A stretch of DNA of 64,000 bases, taken from positions 1 through 64,000 of the forward strand of contig JAZQWG010000002.1 in assembly GCA_045632265.1 (NCBI GenBank), written 5' to 3'. Made by a program: the position numbers and the translations under genes. Of this stretch, positions 36,377 to 44,296 are shown in pieces; positions within the stretch are counted from its first letter, which is position 1; every line of letters starts with the position of its first letter. A model generated the notes under the pieces. That model worked only from the letters and a program-made list of their open reading frames with translations, made no database searches and was not told where the DNA came from. Source of the DNA: Scatosoma sp045632265. Lineage in GTDB: Bacteria > Bacillota > Clostridia > Christensenellales > Borkfalkiaceae.

Positions 36377-36405
36377 ATCTTATCATAGAAAAGTTATATT
36401 TTCAA
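36377..36405 (-). promoter_or_regulatory. Sigma-A-type promoter of the glycan transport operon
   Basis: Minus strand: -35 TTGAAA at 36400-36405, 17-nt spacer, -10 TAAGAT at 36377-36382. Leader of about 115 nt to the binding-protein ATG. The 342-bp gap 36254-36595 holds this promoter, its operators and the terminator of the AraC gene, and nothing else I can recognise. Confidence 0.75.
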
Positions 36406-36490
36406 TACCTAATATTCCAAGAAAGTATAAAATTCTAAACTCGTTTTTGTTTTTTTAAGGCAAAAGTGGCGCATTTCTTGTAAAAAAGCA

Positions 36491-36522
36491 AAAAAAGAAG
36501 CCGTCCCCCACAAGGGAACGGC
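36491..36522 (-). terminator. Rho-independent terminator after the AraC-family regulator
   Basis: GCCGTTCCC pairs with GGGGACGGC (one G-U) around a short loop, followed on the minus strand by TTCTTTTTTT. It separates the regulator from the transport operon. Confidence 0.8.
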
Positions 36523-36595
36523 AGTACATTTTACAATTAGATATTGGTGAAAATAAGGATTTGTGCAAGAAAACAACGTCCTTATTTTATGTGCT

Positions 36596-37540
36596 TTACT
36601 TTGTATTTTCACTAAATTCCGGTAAATCGTAGGAATACAACCGTTGTTCAAACAAACTGTGATAATACTTCCCAGGCGACACCCTTTCCAACTTTTTGAA
36701 AACGGCGATAAAATACTTTACGTTTTGGAAACCGACCATTTTGGACACTTGCGCAACCGTGAATTTGTTTTGGGCAAGCAGCGCTTTCGCGTGGCGGATA
36801 CGCACGTTTCTCAAATGCTCCACCACCGTCAGCCCACGTACTTGTTTATAAATGCGGCTGATGTAATTTTCGTGTAAAACCAACAAATCGGCAACCGTAG
36901 TCATCGTTATCGGTTGCATGTAATTTTTCTCGATATATTCGTCAATTCTATCGCAATAAAGTTGTGTTTTATTTTTCTTATCGATGGCGTTGCCTTTCAA
37001 GCTTTCCGCCTGCGTATTTGCGAGTTCCACAAAAAAATTTAACACGTGAGAAGCGGCGTTTGCATTGACGTATTCCCCCATGCCGTCGTACTTGTGAACG
37101 AGCTGTTTTATCTCGTAATAAGCACGCTCGGAAGGTGCGATTTTGCCCACTCTTGTAAGAAATAATTTTTCCAAGTCAACGTATTGATAATTGTCCGAAT
37201 GCTCGAACTCTATATCCCTTTGGGATATAATTTCGTCCACACCACCGTCCGCAAAGAAGCTGAAAACGGTTGTCGTCGTGTTTTTATGGATTTCCGTCCA
37301 AGACGAAGTGAAACGGGGATATATACAATACTCCCCACTGCCCAAAGTGTACTTTTCACCGCTGTCAAAATGCACGTCGATTTTACCCGTATCTACGTAG
37401 CGCACAACGATGTATTCGTTGCCTTCAATTCTATCACGACGAAGCGCATTTTCGCTGCTTGTCACGGCAAAGCTAACACGGGGCAAACTCGTCATTTTCA
37501 AGGCGTAAATTTTCTTTTCACTCTTCAATTTTTTATCCAC
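36596..37540 (-). CDS. AraC-family transcriptional regulator
   Basis: 314 residues. The N-terminal part (about 15-160) is a cupin-like ligand domain with YRYVDTGKIDVHFDSGE-type strands; the C-terminal 100 residues carry the two AraC helix-turn-helices (MTTVADLLVLHENYISRIYKQVRG and VAQVSKMVGFQNVKYFIAVFKKLERVSPGKY). The usual closing motif P.eYR is P-G-K-Y here. Starts with GTG at 37540 behind AAGGTGAG. It lies between the transport operon and the rhamnosidase gene, all in the same orientation, and probably senses a sugar released from the polysaccharide. Its targets are inferred from location only. Confidence 0.9.
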   Translation of the reverse strand: MDKKLKSEKKIYALKMTSLPRVSFAVTSSENALRRDRIEGNEYIVVRYVDTGKIDVHFDSGEKYTLGSGEYCIYPRFTSSWTEIHKNTTTTVFSFFADGGVDEIISQRDIEFEHSDNYQYVDLEKLFLTRVGKIAPSERAYYEIKQLVHKYDGMGEYVNANAASHVLNFFVELANTQAESLKGNAIDKKNKTQLYCDRIDEYIEKNYMQPITMTTVADLLVLHENYISRIYKQVRGLTVVEHLRNVRIRHAKALLAQNKFTVAQVSKMVGFQNVKYFIAVFKKLERVSPGKYYHSLFEQRLYSYDLPEFSENTK

Positions 37541-37633
37541 TTTTTCTCACCTTTTTCCTTATCTTTTAGGACAAAAAAATCATCGTTTTTCATGCTTTTT
37601 TTGCACGAAAAAGGTATAATTTTTTAACCATTG

Positions 37634-37670
37634 AAAAGTGGCTTGGTAAGAAAAAACCAAGCCAACTTTT
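37634..37670 (-). terminator. Probable terminator after the rhamnosidase gene
   Basis: AAAAGTTGGCTTGG and CCAAGCCACTTTT form a 12-bp stem with one bulged A around a T-rich loop. The T run that follows on the minus strand is short (TTTT), so termination may be partial, with read-through into the AraC gene. Confidence 0.6.
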
Positions 37671-37684
37671 TCTTTATTTAGTCG

Positions 37685-39733
37685 TTATTTTTGTTTCAAA
37701 TATTTATCGAAGACGTAGCAACCAACCGCCGACCAGCCGTGACAAAGACTGCCCGCATCGTCGAAATCCGCTTCGCCGAAACTCGTTTCCCAGTAGCTTG
37801 TAGCTCCTTGGAAGAGCATGTTTCCAAAGATTTTGCAAATATCGTTGACGCACCATTCCACGTCGCCTTGGCAAGCAATGATGGCGTCGTACTTAAATTG
37901 CAACGCCGCAAACGTCATATCTACGACCTTGCCATGCGGGTTTTTCAACACTTCGCAAAGGTACGATTTTCTAACTTCTTTAACCCCTTCCGTAAGAAGT
38001 GCCGCCGCTTGCGTATGCGCGTGCCAGCCGTACTTTTCGCCACCACTTATAAAGGACGCGTACAAGCCCTTTTCTTCGTCGTAAAACGCTTCTACTAAAT
38101 CGCAAGTTTTCTTTGCATAAGCCGACCATTTTTCCGCCATACAAGCGTTTCCAACGCGTGCTTCCAGCGCAGCAATTCCTTTCGCCGCCATATACGCAAG
38201 CACCGTCAAAATACAGTCGCTTCTTTCTTCAAGTTCTTCTTCACGGAAGATTTCGCCGCCGTCCAAGCCGTCAACCCACTCGTAGAAGTTCCAATACCCT
38301 ACTTCTTTCAAGCAGCCCACGCCCGTTTCGCCCGTGCGAGATGCAAAGTTATCCAAAATGCGTTCGGCATAAGGAAGCATTTCTTTTACAAATTCTTCAT
38401 CGTAATCAACTTGCGAGTTTTCATAAAGCGCAATCGCCCAATACAAGCTGAAAGAAGGAATACAAATAGGCGACGTGCAAGGCGCACAAAGGGAAAGCAA
38501 ACCGTCTTCTCTCGTTGCGTACGCTTGCAAACGAAGCACCGCACGAGGCAAAACGTATTCTTCAAATGCACCGTAGCCAAAAAGCATTTGGTTGCGCCCG
38601 TCCATACCGTACAACGCTTGTTCACGCCAAGGACAATCTTCATAATGTTCGTGCGCGCAAATTTGCATCGTTCTTCTGCCCGTTTCGTAAATTTTATTGA
38701 GTAATCTATCACCAAAGTCCTTTTTAGGCATTTTGAAAGGATAGGTTGCTTCACGAACGGTGAAATAGTTGATTTTTACGCTGTCCGCTTCCACGAACAA
38801 GCCAAGATAACGACAACCCAAGCGGTGAATATATCCCGCAAAGTTATTTTCCCCTTTCACAAACGAATATTCCGAAGCAAAATTACGCCCGCCCACTTCC
38901 GAGCGAATACGCAAATCGGCAAGGTGTTCCCCCCAAACGAAAAGACCTTTGCAAGCCTTGTCAAGTTCGATAGAGAATTCGGGATAGCCGCTCGTTTGTT
39001 TGAGTAAATCGATAACCACAAACACACCGTCGCCGCCGTTGCTGCTAAACGTCACGGGTACGTGCAAATCCGCATACTCAATTTTATTTTTACCCGTCAT
39101 TTGTGCAAAGCGAAGGGTGGAAAGCCAAGCGTTTTGCGCTTTTTCGCCCGACGTTTCGCCGTCACGGTACTTGAAAATACCTTGCGCGGAAACGACTACG
39201 GGCAAACGCTCTGCAATGTCAAGCGCGGGAATAGGACGGGGCACGAGCGTATTTTCCACGTTCGTCAAGCGGGCTTTCGTCCACTTATCACCCTTATCGG
39301 AAAAATCGTAATCCCAACCGTTGCCAAGTTGCGCCGTAATCAACCCAGCAGGAACGTAGCCTTGCGCCTTACGGCAAAGGGTGTTTTCGTCCGAAAAGGC
39401 AAGTATTTTACCTTCATTTTCCACTTCAAACGCCACGCCTGCAACTTGCGTACGGCAAGAAGAATAATCTTCCCCCATGTGGTATGCCGTAATAAGAAGT
39501 TCGTTTTCACCCTTTTTCAAAAAGGACGTAATATCTACGCTGTCCACACTTTTATAAAAGGGCAAGTCGGCGTATTGACAGTTGCTTACAAGCACGCCGT
39601 TGATACACGCTTCGTACTTATAATCGGCGGACACACGCAACGTCGTCTTGCCACCATTATAGCTAAAGCAGGACTTAAATTGCGCATAGCTGTTTTTTTC
39701 TTCGTTTTCAAGCCAAATAAACTTCATTTCCAT
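37685..39733 (-). CDS. Alpha-L-rhamnosidase-like glycoside hydrolase, GH78
   Basis: 682 residues, no signal peptide: a cytosolic enzyme expected to remove terminal rhamnose from imported oligosaccharides. The N-terminal 330 residues are beta-sandwich domains. The (alpha/alpha)6 catalytic barrel follows with the GH78 signature EDCPWREQALYGMDGR (about residues 364-379), which holds the general-acid region; a late SYWETSFGE segment supplies the other conserved Glu. ATG 39733 and ATG 39727 are both reasonable starts; AAAGGA is 4 and 10 nt upstream respectively. The TTG further up is less likely. It has its own TTGACA promoter. Substrate (RG-I, rhamnosylated glycoside) is not determined by sequence. 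Confidence 0.88.
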   Translation of the reverse strand: MEMKFIWLENEEKNSYAQFKSCFSYNGGKTTLRVSADYKYEACINGVLVSNCQYADLPFYKSVDSVDITSFLKKGENELLITAYHMGEDYSSCRTQVAGVAFEVENEGKILAFSDENTLCRKAQGYVPAGLITAQLGNGWDYDFSDKGDKWTKARLTNVENTLVPRPIPALDIAERLPVVVSAQGIFKYRDGETSGEKAQNAWLSTLRFAQMTGKNKIEYADLHVPVTFSSNGGDGVFVVIDLLKQTSGYPEFSIELDKACKGLFVWGEHLADLRIRSEVGGRNFASEYSFVKGENNFAGYIHRLGCRYLGLFVEADSVKINYFTVREATYPFKMPKKDFGDRLLNKIYETGRRTMQICAHEHYEDCPWREQALYGMDGRNQMLFGYGAFEEYVLPRAVLRLQAYATREDGLLSLCAPCTSPICIPSFSLYWAIALYENSQVDYDEEFVKEMLPYAERILDNFASRTGETGVGCLKEVGYWNFYEWVDGLDGGEIFREEELEERSDCILTVLAYMAAKGIAALEARVGNACMAEKWSAYAKKTCDLVEAFYDEEKGLYASFISGGEKYGWHAHTQAAALLTEGVKEVRKSYLCEVLKNPHGKVVDMTFAALQFKYDAIIACQGDVEWCVNDICKIFGNMLFQGATSYWETSFGEADFDDAGSLCHGWSAVGCYVFDKYLKQK

Positions 39734-39765
39734 CCGTTCCTTTGTCAAAAATTATTATCTAATAT

Positions 39766-39794
39766 ATAGTAGCACAGCAAAGTACCCTTGTCAA
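39766..39794 (-). promoter_or_regulatory. Sigma-A-type promoter of the GH78 gene
   Basis: Minus strand: perfect -35 TTGACA at 39789-39794, 17-nt spacer, -10 TACTAT at 39766-39771. No palindrome was seen at the start site, unlike the two neighbouring glycan promoters. Confidence 0.8.
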
Positions 39795-39867
39795 GGCACA
39801 AATTCAAAATTTTTAAGAAAAAGTTTATAATTTCAAACCTTTTTCCTTTTTTTGGTTATCTTTTCTT

Positions 39868-39906
39868 AAAAAATAAAACCCCGCCGTGAAATTTCTTCCA
39901 CGGCGG
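39868..39906 (-). terminator. Rho-independent terminator after the GH127 gene
   Basis: Perfect 8-bp GC-rich stem CCGCCGTG/CACGGCGG (39899-39906 with 39881-39888) and 10-nt loop, followed on the minus strand by GGTTTTATTTTTT. Confidence 0.85.
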
Positions 39907-39920
39907 TAGTTATCTATAAA

Positions 39921-41738
39921 TTATTTCGTTTCCAACCAAACGCTGATATTGCAATCGTCGCTGTCGTATTCTTTGCCGACGTGCGCGTAATCGCAAAGGG
40001 AAATTTCCCCTTCTTCCGTTTGTAATTTATATGCGTAATCGCAATCGAAAATTTTATTTTCGTACGTCTTTACAACAAGTTTTTCGGGCAATGCGATCGC
40101 AGCGGCGATATCTTCACCCAACTTTTGATCGCGTGCAAGCACGTAAGGACCTTTCTTGAAGGCGATTTTGCCGTTGTATTTCAACATTTTTACGCCCGCA
40201 TTGAAAGTGATATCCACAACGCTGTTTTCTACGTCAACGCTGATATATCCGTCCTTTTCTTCCGTTGCAACTTCAATACCGTCTACGAACACTTGATATT
40301 CTTTCGTCCAAGTGGGCACACGCAATTTCAAAGCAAATTCGTTTGCGCTTTCTACGGAAATTCTTACAGCAAACGTGCGTTTATTGCGTTCCATTTTCAA
40401 GGTGCAATCGCTCGTTTCCACCGTGCAATCTTCGTACAAGTTTACAACGTAGCCGTTTTCCGTCTTCATAACGGCAAACAATTCTTCCATGGCAATACCA
40501 GCAACGCCGATACAAGCACAGCAGCCGTAAATTTGTTCGTCTTCCATAACATTGAAGCCTGCAATCAACTGACCACGACGAGCGTTTACAAGGGGGCTAT
40601 AACTATCGAAAGGCAAAATTTGACGTTTGCCTTCGTATTTAGGCCATTGTTCCATAGGAAGGGAAGCATCTACGCCACGGGGATCCCAGTTTTCCGAACG
40701 AACGGAAAGTTGGTCTTTATTGTTTACGCTACCGTTCATAGCGTTAAGCGAAGCGCATTCCAACCATTCCGCATATTTAGCGTCGCCCGTGATTTCCAAC
40801 AAGCGGAAACACAAGTTCATCCAAACGGTGGTCACGCACGTTTCCAAAACTTCTTGTTCGGAATATTCCGTTTGACCGGGCGCGCCGTGACTGAAGAATT
40901 CCCCTTCATAACCCGCCGTACCGATAATGGTGACTTCGTTTTCGTAAACCAAATCAGCAAACTTTTTAACCGCTTCCAAATGCATGGGGTTGCCCGTCAC
41001 CGTGTAAAGTTCCAAAAGACCTTGGAAACAGCTCATCATTTCATACGCTTTAGGGTGCGCGTATTTATGCGGGGGCACGCCTTGCAAACTCAATTCGATC
41101 AAGTTTGCGCCGTCGCAAAGCCCCGTGCTTACGATGTATTCCGCAAAAGCGAGATAATCGGGTCTACCCGTGAGTTTATAAAGTTTTACAAACGGTTCCA
41201 AAATGGAGCAAGAGTTCATCGTACCCCAAGCGTTGGACGTTTGCAAAATAGGCGTTTTGCCTTCCTCTTTGCCTACGTGTTCGATAATATAATTTGCGTG
41301 TCTTACAAGCGCTGCGAGAAGTTTTTCCTTAAACGCTTCGTCTTCGCAAGCCTCGTAAAAATAAAGGTTGCCCAAGATGATGTATTTTCTCGCCCACATA
41401 TCCCAGCCTTGGAATTCCATTTCTTCGTCGTAGGAAGAGATTCTACCGTTTTCCGCTTGCGTCGAAAGCAAATCTTCAATCGTTTCCTTCATCGCCTCGT
41501 AAATAGCAGGGTTTTTCGTTGCTTTGTAGAGCATAGCAGCGCCACGCATTGCCTTGCCCCAATATTCCCCACGCCAACGCAAATCGTTGTCCGTCTTATT
41601 ACGGAATTGATTTACAAACAATTTCCAAACGTCGCCGTTCGTCACGTGTTTATCGATAAGATATTTTTCCAACTCGCCTATGTAGCCTTCAAAGCTCATC
41701 TTGCCGTTAATACAAGCGAATACGTCATTTTGCAACAT
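39921..41738 (-). CDS. Beta-L-arabinofuranosidase-like glycoside hydrolase, GH127 (DUF1680)
   Basis: 605 residues, cytosolic. The central helical barrel has the cysteine/glutamate zinc-site pattern of GH127: QEVLETC (Glu and Cys at about 297-299) and YGCCACIG (Cys pair at about 404-405; in characterised enzymes one Cys is the nucleophile). The spacing between the two motifs is about 105 residues, longer than in HypBA1, so there is an insertion. Also typical are NAWGTMNSC-type and C-terminal beta-sandwich segments (FALKLRVPTWT, KGPYVLARD). The start ATG 41738 follows GAGG at 9 nt; the open frame upstream overlaps the promoter. With the GH78 enzyme it suggests breakdown of arabinose- and rhamnose-bearing plant glycans. 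Confidence 0.85.
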   Translation of the reverse strand: MLQNDVFACINGKMSFEGYIGELEKYLIDKHVTNGDVWKLFVNQFRNKTDNDLRWRGEYWGKAMRGAAMLYKATKNPAIYEAMKETIEDLLSTQAENGRISSYDEEMEFQGWDMWARKYIILGNLYFYEACEDEAFKEKLLAALVRHANYIIEHVGKEEGKTPILQTSNAWGTMNSCSILEPFVKLYKLTGRPDYLAFAEYIVSTGLCDGANLIELSLQGVPPHKYAHPKAYEMMSCFQGLLELYTVTGNPMHLEAVKKFADLVYENEVTIIGTAGYEGEFFSHGAPGQTEYSEQEVLETCVTTVWMNLCFRLLEITGDAKYAEWLECASLNAMNGSVNNKDQLSVRSENWDPRGVDASLPMEQWPKYEGKRQILPFDSYSPLVNARRGQLIAGFNVMEDEQIYGCCACIGVAGIAMEELFAVMKTENGYVVNLYEDCTVETSDCTLKMERNKRTFAVRISVESANEFALKLRVPTWTKEYQVFVDGIEVATEEKDGYISVDVENSVVDITFNAGVKMLKYNGKIAFKKGPYVLARDQKLGEDIAAAIALPEKLVVKTYENKIFDCDYAYKLQTEEGEISLCDYAHVGKEYDSDDCNISVWLETK

Positions 41739-41766
41739 ATATTTTATCCTCTTTTCCATTTTTGTT

Positions 41767-41782
41767 TGCAACAACCGTTGCA
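41767..41782 (-). promoter_or_regulatory. Palindromic operator at the GH127 transcription start
   Basis: TGCAAC-AACC-GTTGCA, a 16-bp inverted repeat with perfect 6-bp arms, about +4 to +19 relative to the start expected from the -10 box. A second imperfect repeat, ATAATAcgcaTATTAT, lies just upstream and overlaps the -10. Both fit repressor control; the regulator is unknown. Confidence 0.55.
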
Positions 41783-41792
41783 TAATACGCAT

Positions 41793-41821
41793 ATTATAAT
41801 ACATTTTATCTTGTTTGTCAA
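41793..41821 (-). promoter_or_regulatory. Consensus sigma-A promoter of the GH127 gene
   Basis: Minus strand: perfect -35 TTGACA at 41816-41821, 17-nt spacer, perfect -10 TATAAT at 41793-41798. A full-consensus promoter makes sense if it is tightly held by the adjacent operator. Confidence 0.9.
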
Positions 41822-41881
41822 TATAGCTAATAAATAATTTTACTGTATTTTCGTTTGTTTTTTATGTAATAAAGTTTCTAT

Positions 41882-41916
41882 AAAACAAAAAGCTAACGAA
41901 AACATTCGTCAGCCTT
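41882..41916 (-). terminator. Rho-independent terminator after the glp-like operon
   Basis: AAGGCTGACGAA pairs with TTCGTTAGCTTT (two G-U) around a 4-nt loop, followed by TTTTTGTTTTA on the minus strand. Confidence 0.8.
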
Positions 41917-41924
41917 GTTCTTTT

Positions 41925-42698
41925 CTATTTTAATATTTCGCCAACGCCGTTCAAAACGTACTTTGGTTGATAAGGGAATTTCGACAAATCACCTTGCGCT
42001 GTCACGCCGCTTAAAACGAGCACTGTATCGATATTTGCTTCAATCCCCGCAATAATATCGGTGTCCATTCTATCTCCCACAAACACGACGTCCGCACTGT
42101 GACAATCGAGCATCGTCAAAGCGTGTCGAAGCATGAGCGGATTCGGCTTCCCTACAAAATACGCCTTTTGCCCCGTCGCTATTTCAATAGGCGCAATCAG
42201 CGAGCCCGTCGCGGGCATAATTCCCCTTTCCGTCACGCCGATCGTATCGGGGTTTGCACCTATCAATTTTGACCCGCTACGCACAAGCTCGATTGCCTTT
42301 TCTATCTTTTCAAAATTATACGAACGAGTTTCCCCAAGCACTACGTAATCGGGATTGACGTCGTTCATGTAAATTTTCTTATCGTACATCGCTTTCGTGA
42401 GCGCCGCCTCGCCGATAACGTACGCCGTACATCCTTCCTTTTGCGCATGTAAAAATTCCGCAGTTGCCATAGCGCTTGTGTAAAAATGCAAAGCGGGAAT
42501 ATCCAAACCCATGCGAGCAAGCTTCATAGACAATTCGTGCGGCGTGCGTTCGGGACTGTTCGTCAAAAATATAAACTTTTTCTCGTTATCCACAAGCCAT
42601 GCAACGAATTCCTTTACGCCGTCAAGAATTTTACTGCCGTGATAAATTACCCCGTCCATATCGCATATAAACGCTTTTTTATCTTGTATTTCTTTCAT
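41925..42698 (-). CDS. HAD-IIA sugar-phosphate phosphatase (NagD/AraL/PGP type)
   Basis: 257 residues. HAD motif I CDMDGVIYHG (residues 12-21), motif II FLTNSPERT, motif III Lys in GKPNPLMLRHAL and motif IV GDRMDTDIIAG are all present, with a C2 cap between II and III. Members dephosphorylate small phosphates such as glycerol-3-phosphate, 2-phosphoglycolate or sugar phosphates. As the last gene of an operon with glycerol-3-phosphate dehydrogenase-like proteins, glycerol-3-phosphate is a reasonable substrate guess. The start follows GGTGAA and lies 4 nt after the DUF1667 stop. Exact substrate cannot be read from the sequence. Confidence 0.88.
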   Translation of the reverse strand: MKEIQDKKAFICDMDGVIYHGSKILDGVKEFVAWLVDNEKKFIFLTNSPERTPHELSMKLARMGLDIPALHFYTSAMATAEFLHAQKEGCTAYVIGEAALTKAMYDKKIYMNDVNPDYVVLGETRSYNFEKIEKAIELVRSGSKLIGANPDTIGVTERGIMPATGSLIAPIEIATGQKAYFVGKPNPLMLRHALTMLDCHSADVVFVGDRMDTDIIAGIEANIDTVLVLSGVTAQGDLSKFPYQPKYVLNGVGEILK

Positions 42699-42701
42699 CG
42701 T

Positions 42702-43043
42702 TTATTCACCCGAAACAACCAAGTTTGCATCGTCGCAAACGTTTTCAATCAGCACGTCGCCTATCTCGGCATTTTGCGGACATACCACGCCGTTTATCTT
42801 TGCCATAACCTCAAAAATCGCTTCTTTACGCACCGCTTTATCCGTCTTTACCGCTACCATGTCCCCGTTTAACTTTCGTACCGTTGAAGTCACCACTCGT
42901 TTAGGACACACCATTTCCGTTTCCGCATACGCTTTGCCACGCGGACAACTGTTTCCCACAACGGACGTCACCTTGCCGTTTTCTATCGTCACTTCCATCG
43001 TGCAACTTATAGGACATTCTATACAAGTCAACGTCTTTTTCAC
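42702..43043 (-). CDS. DUF1667 cysteine-rich protein
   Basis: 113 residues with a CIECPISC cluster at the N-terminus (Cys 7, 10 and 14), SCPRG near residue 33 and further CP motifs, matching the DUF1667 family that accompanies glycerol-3-phosphate dehydrogenase-like flavoproteins in anaerobic Firmicutes. The cysteines suggest an iron-sulfur or electron-transfer subunit; the biochemical role of the family is not firmly established as far as I know. Its ATG overlaps the upstream oxidoreductase stop by 4 nt, so the two are made together, probably as one complex. Confidence 0.88.
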   Translation of the reverse strand: MKKTLTCIECPISCTMEVTIENGKVTSVVGNSCPRGKAYAETEMVCPKRVVTSTVRKLNGDMVAVKTDKAVRKEAIFEVMAKINGVVCPQNAEIGDVLIENVCDDANLVVSGE

Positions 43044-44296
43044 AACCTTTCCTCCAAATAAATCTCAATATCCCCGTCAACGTTATCGATTTTCTCTTTC
43101 AAAAGGACAATTGTTTCCATTTCAGACGGCACGACGATACGCTTTTTCTTTTGCGCCAAAATCTTATCCCCACACTTTGCCGTAATTACGCAATCCCTAA
43201 ACGTACCTTTTGCCCTAAAAAACAGCTTGACGTTTTCCCGAATTTCCATATCTAGTCTTTGAGGACATACATAAGAAATGTTATTTCCGTTATTTATCGA
43301 AAATTTTCGATGCAACCATGCCCCGTCCAAAATATATTTCGCCGCGTACATGCCTGCCACTTCCGCTTCTTCCGAAACAAAGTCTACAAGGTCGTGCACT
43401 TGCAAAACGTTGCCGCAAGAAAACACACCTTCCACGCTCGTTTCACGCGTTTGGCTTACCACTGCACCCTTTGTTTTATCCGATAATTCTATCCCCGCAC
43501 CTTTCGATAATTCGTTTTCGGGAATTAGCCCCACGGAAAAAAGCACCGTATCGCAATCAATATGCATTTCTGTTCCTACAATAGGTTTTCTATGCGCATC
43601 CACCCTTGCCACTACAACGCCCGTCACACGCTTTTCACCTTCAATTTTCGTTATCGTATGGCTTAGATAAAGCGGAATATTAAAATCGTCCAAGCATTGC
43701 GCCACGTTGCGTTTTAAGCCGCTTGAATAGGGCATAATTTCACACACGGCAAGCACTTTTGCGCCTTCCAAAGTCATTCTTCTTGCCATGATAAGACCGA
43801 TGTCGCCCGAACCAAGAATAACAACTCTTTTTCCCGTCATATATCCCTTTATATTGACGTACTTTTGCGCTGTACCCGCCGAATATACGCCCGCTGGGCG
43901 AGTGCCCGCCACGTTCAATGCGCCACGGCTTCGCTCTCGACAACCCATCGCCAAAACCACCGCTTTTGCTTGCAAAGTGAACACGCCGTCCTTGCTATTG
44001 ATTGCCGTTATTTTTTTATCTTTTGAAAGGGACACAGCCGTCGTTTCCGTCCACACTTCTATCTCCCTTTTCTTAAGAGTATGGATAAAGCGTGCGGCGT
44101 ATTCGGGGCCCGTAAGACTTTCCTTAAACCTTGTCAAGCCAAAGCCGTTGTGAATACATTGATTGAGAATTCCGCCCAACTTTTCATCACGTTCAAGCAC
44201 TAAAATATCCTTTACCCCGTTATCATACGCGGAAATCGCCGCCGCTAACCCCGCAGGGCCACCCCCTATCACGACTAAATCAAAACTCGTTTTCAT
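43040..44296 (-). CDS. NAD(P)/FAD-dependent oxidoreductase of a GlpABC-like complex
   Basis: 418 residues with an N-terminal FAD-binding Rossmann motif VVIGGGPAGLAAAISAYDNG, a CIHNGFGL segment typical of this group, an internal NAD-binding motif VVILGSGDIGLIMARRM (about 153-169) and the FAD-closing FSCGNVLQVHDLVD. This is the class-II pyridine nucleotide-disulfide layout. Partner of the GlpA-like dehydrogenase upstream (4-nt overlap) and DUF1667 downstream (4-nt overlap): together they probably pass electrons from glycerol-3-phosphate oxidation to NAD or a quinone-independent acceptor. The direction and acceptor are inferred. Confidence 0.88.
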   Translation of the reverse strand: MKTSFDLVVIGGGPAGLAAAISAYDNGVKDILVLERDEKLGGILNQCIHNGFGLTRFKESLTGPEYAARFIHTLKKREIEVWTETTAVSLSKDKKITAINSKDGVFTLQAKAVVLAMGCRERSRGALNVAGTRPAGVYSAGTAQKYVNIKGYMTGKRVVILGSGDIGLIMARRMTLEGAKVLAVCEIMPYSSGLKRNVAQCLDDFNIPLYLSHTITKIEGEKRVTGVVVARVDAHRKPIVGTEMHIDCDTVLFSVGLIPENELSKGAGIELSDKTKGAVVSQTRETSVEGVFSCGNVLQVHDLVDFVSEEAEVAGMYAAKYILDGAWLHRKFSINNGNNISYVCPQRLDMEIRENVKLFFRAKGTFRDCVITAKCGDKILAQKKKRIVVPSEMETIVLLKEKIDNVDGDIEIYLEERL

